A stretch of DNA of 29,901 nt from a virus. Of the stretch, positions 29,440 to 29,901 are shown one piece after another. The stretch's first letter is position 1; every line of letters starts with the position of its first letter. The stretch spans positions 1 to 29,901 of IMG/VR virus record IMGVR_UViG_3300032046_000149, one strand, 5' to 3'. The notes beneath the pieces are model-generated. The model searched no databases, was not told the origin of the DNA, and saw nothing but the letters and a program-made list of their open reading frames with translations. The position numbers and the translations under genes were made by a program.

Positions 29440-29901
29440 ATGAAAAGATTATTAATCTTATTATCATTATTGTTCTGGGTTGGAATTTGCTATGCCGCCG
29501 ACACAAAGGTTTCAGACTTGGAGGCAATCACGGAATTTACAACGGATGATTTACTCTATATTGTGGACGGGGCTACTGTCTCCAAAAAGATTACTCTGGA
29601 GAATTTTTTTACCAATGGGTTTACTGTGGGAGCAAATAACTCAATCACTCTCGGCTCAAGCACAATGAAATATGAAAATACCCGAGCAGACTTTATTCTT
29701 AGTAATGATGTGATACTTGAAGATATAAACCCTGGCCTTTGGCTTCGTTGCACTGATGACAATAAGACTTTCGGCCTGCATTACCATATGGGCACAGCAT
29801 ATCTTTTTGGCCTCTGGTATGGCACGGACAGTGGCTCTGGGGTAGTGGTAGGCAATTCTGGCTATCCTATCTGGTCTGTGGATAGTTCTCTCAATTTCAA
29901 A
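29440..29901 (+). CDS. Tail fibre/spike-like protein with signal peptide, cut by window end
   Basis: ATG follows CTGGAGG (29427-29433) by 6 bases. The frame is open for 154 codons to the window edge, so the gene is incomplete. Residues 1-20 are a signal peptide (MKR, LLILLSLLFWVGIC, YAA). Then comes TKVSDLEAITEFTTDDLLYI, followed by VDGATVSKKITLENF, a motif frequent at the N-terminus of phage tail and spike proteins. Further on, ITLGSSTMKYENTRADFILS and LWLRCTDDNK suggest a beta-helical body. It shares the exported-leader oddity with the previous gene. Confidence 0.75.
   Translation, partial: MKRLLILLSLLFWVGICYAADTKVSDLEAITEFTTDDLLYIVDGATVSKKITLENFFTNGFTVGANNSITLGSSTMKYENTRADFILSNDVILEDINPGLWLRCTDDNKTFGLHYHMGTAYLFGLWYGTDSGSGVVVGNSGYPIWSVDSSLNFK

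Overview
This window looks like part of the genome (or an integrated copy) of a short-tailed, T7-like bacteriophage with AT-rich DNA. Every convincing gene lies on the + strand. Genes are tightly packed, many overlap by 1-10 bases, and most carry strong AGGAGG-type ribosome binding sites, so the host is a bacterium. Sec signal peptides, a candidate lipoprotein and an O-antigen ligase/polymerase homologue suggest a Gram-negative-type (diderm) host. No tRNA, integrase, polymerase or CRISPR array is visible. The window ends inside a gene, so the genome continues.

Positions 1-7213 form the early/accessory region. It holds many very small genes, two proteins built around long in-frame tandem repeats (27-bp units at 625-1110, 18-bp units at 5628-5969), a PD-(D/E)XK nuclease, two zinc-binding proteins, a winged-helix protein and a DnaD-like replication initiator whose gene contains three 9-bp iterons next to a perfect inverted repeat (candidate origin). 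A candidate muramidase-type lysis protein is also here. The region closes with a strong intrinsic terminator at 7161-7213.

Positions 7218-25509 form the packaging and virion module in canonical podovirus order: small zinc-finger gene, terminase small-subunit candidate, terminase large subunit, a short KTLLG protein, portal, Bbp19-like protein, scaffold, major capsid protein, putative decoration protein, tail tubular proteins A and B, a GNAT-like gp13 counterpart, and internal virion proteins like gp14, gp15 and gp16. An O-antigen ligase/polymerase-like membrane protein and a secreted protein are inserted between the head and tail genes.

Positions 25511-29901 hold a two-helix membrane protein (holin candidate), a T7-type tail fibre and further fibre-associated genes. 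Three of these have Sec signal peptides, which is odd for virion proteins.

The most unusual feature is a set of noncoding or overlapping structured RNA elements. Two of them (176-270 and about 4072-4201) are pseudoknots with the same strand order, in which the two 3' strands are separated by exactly one nucleotide. The second sits directly behind a near-consensus sigma70-type promoter and ends in a U-run, so it could be a stand-alone phage small RNA. Further structured elements occur at 3341-3436, 3911-4023 and in the leader of the capsid gene (12710-12840).
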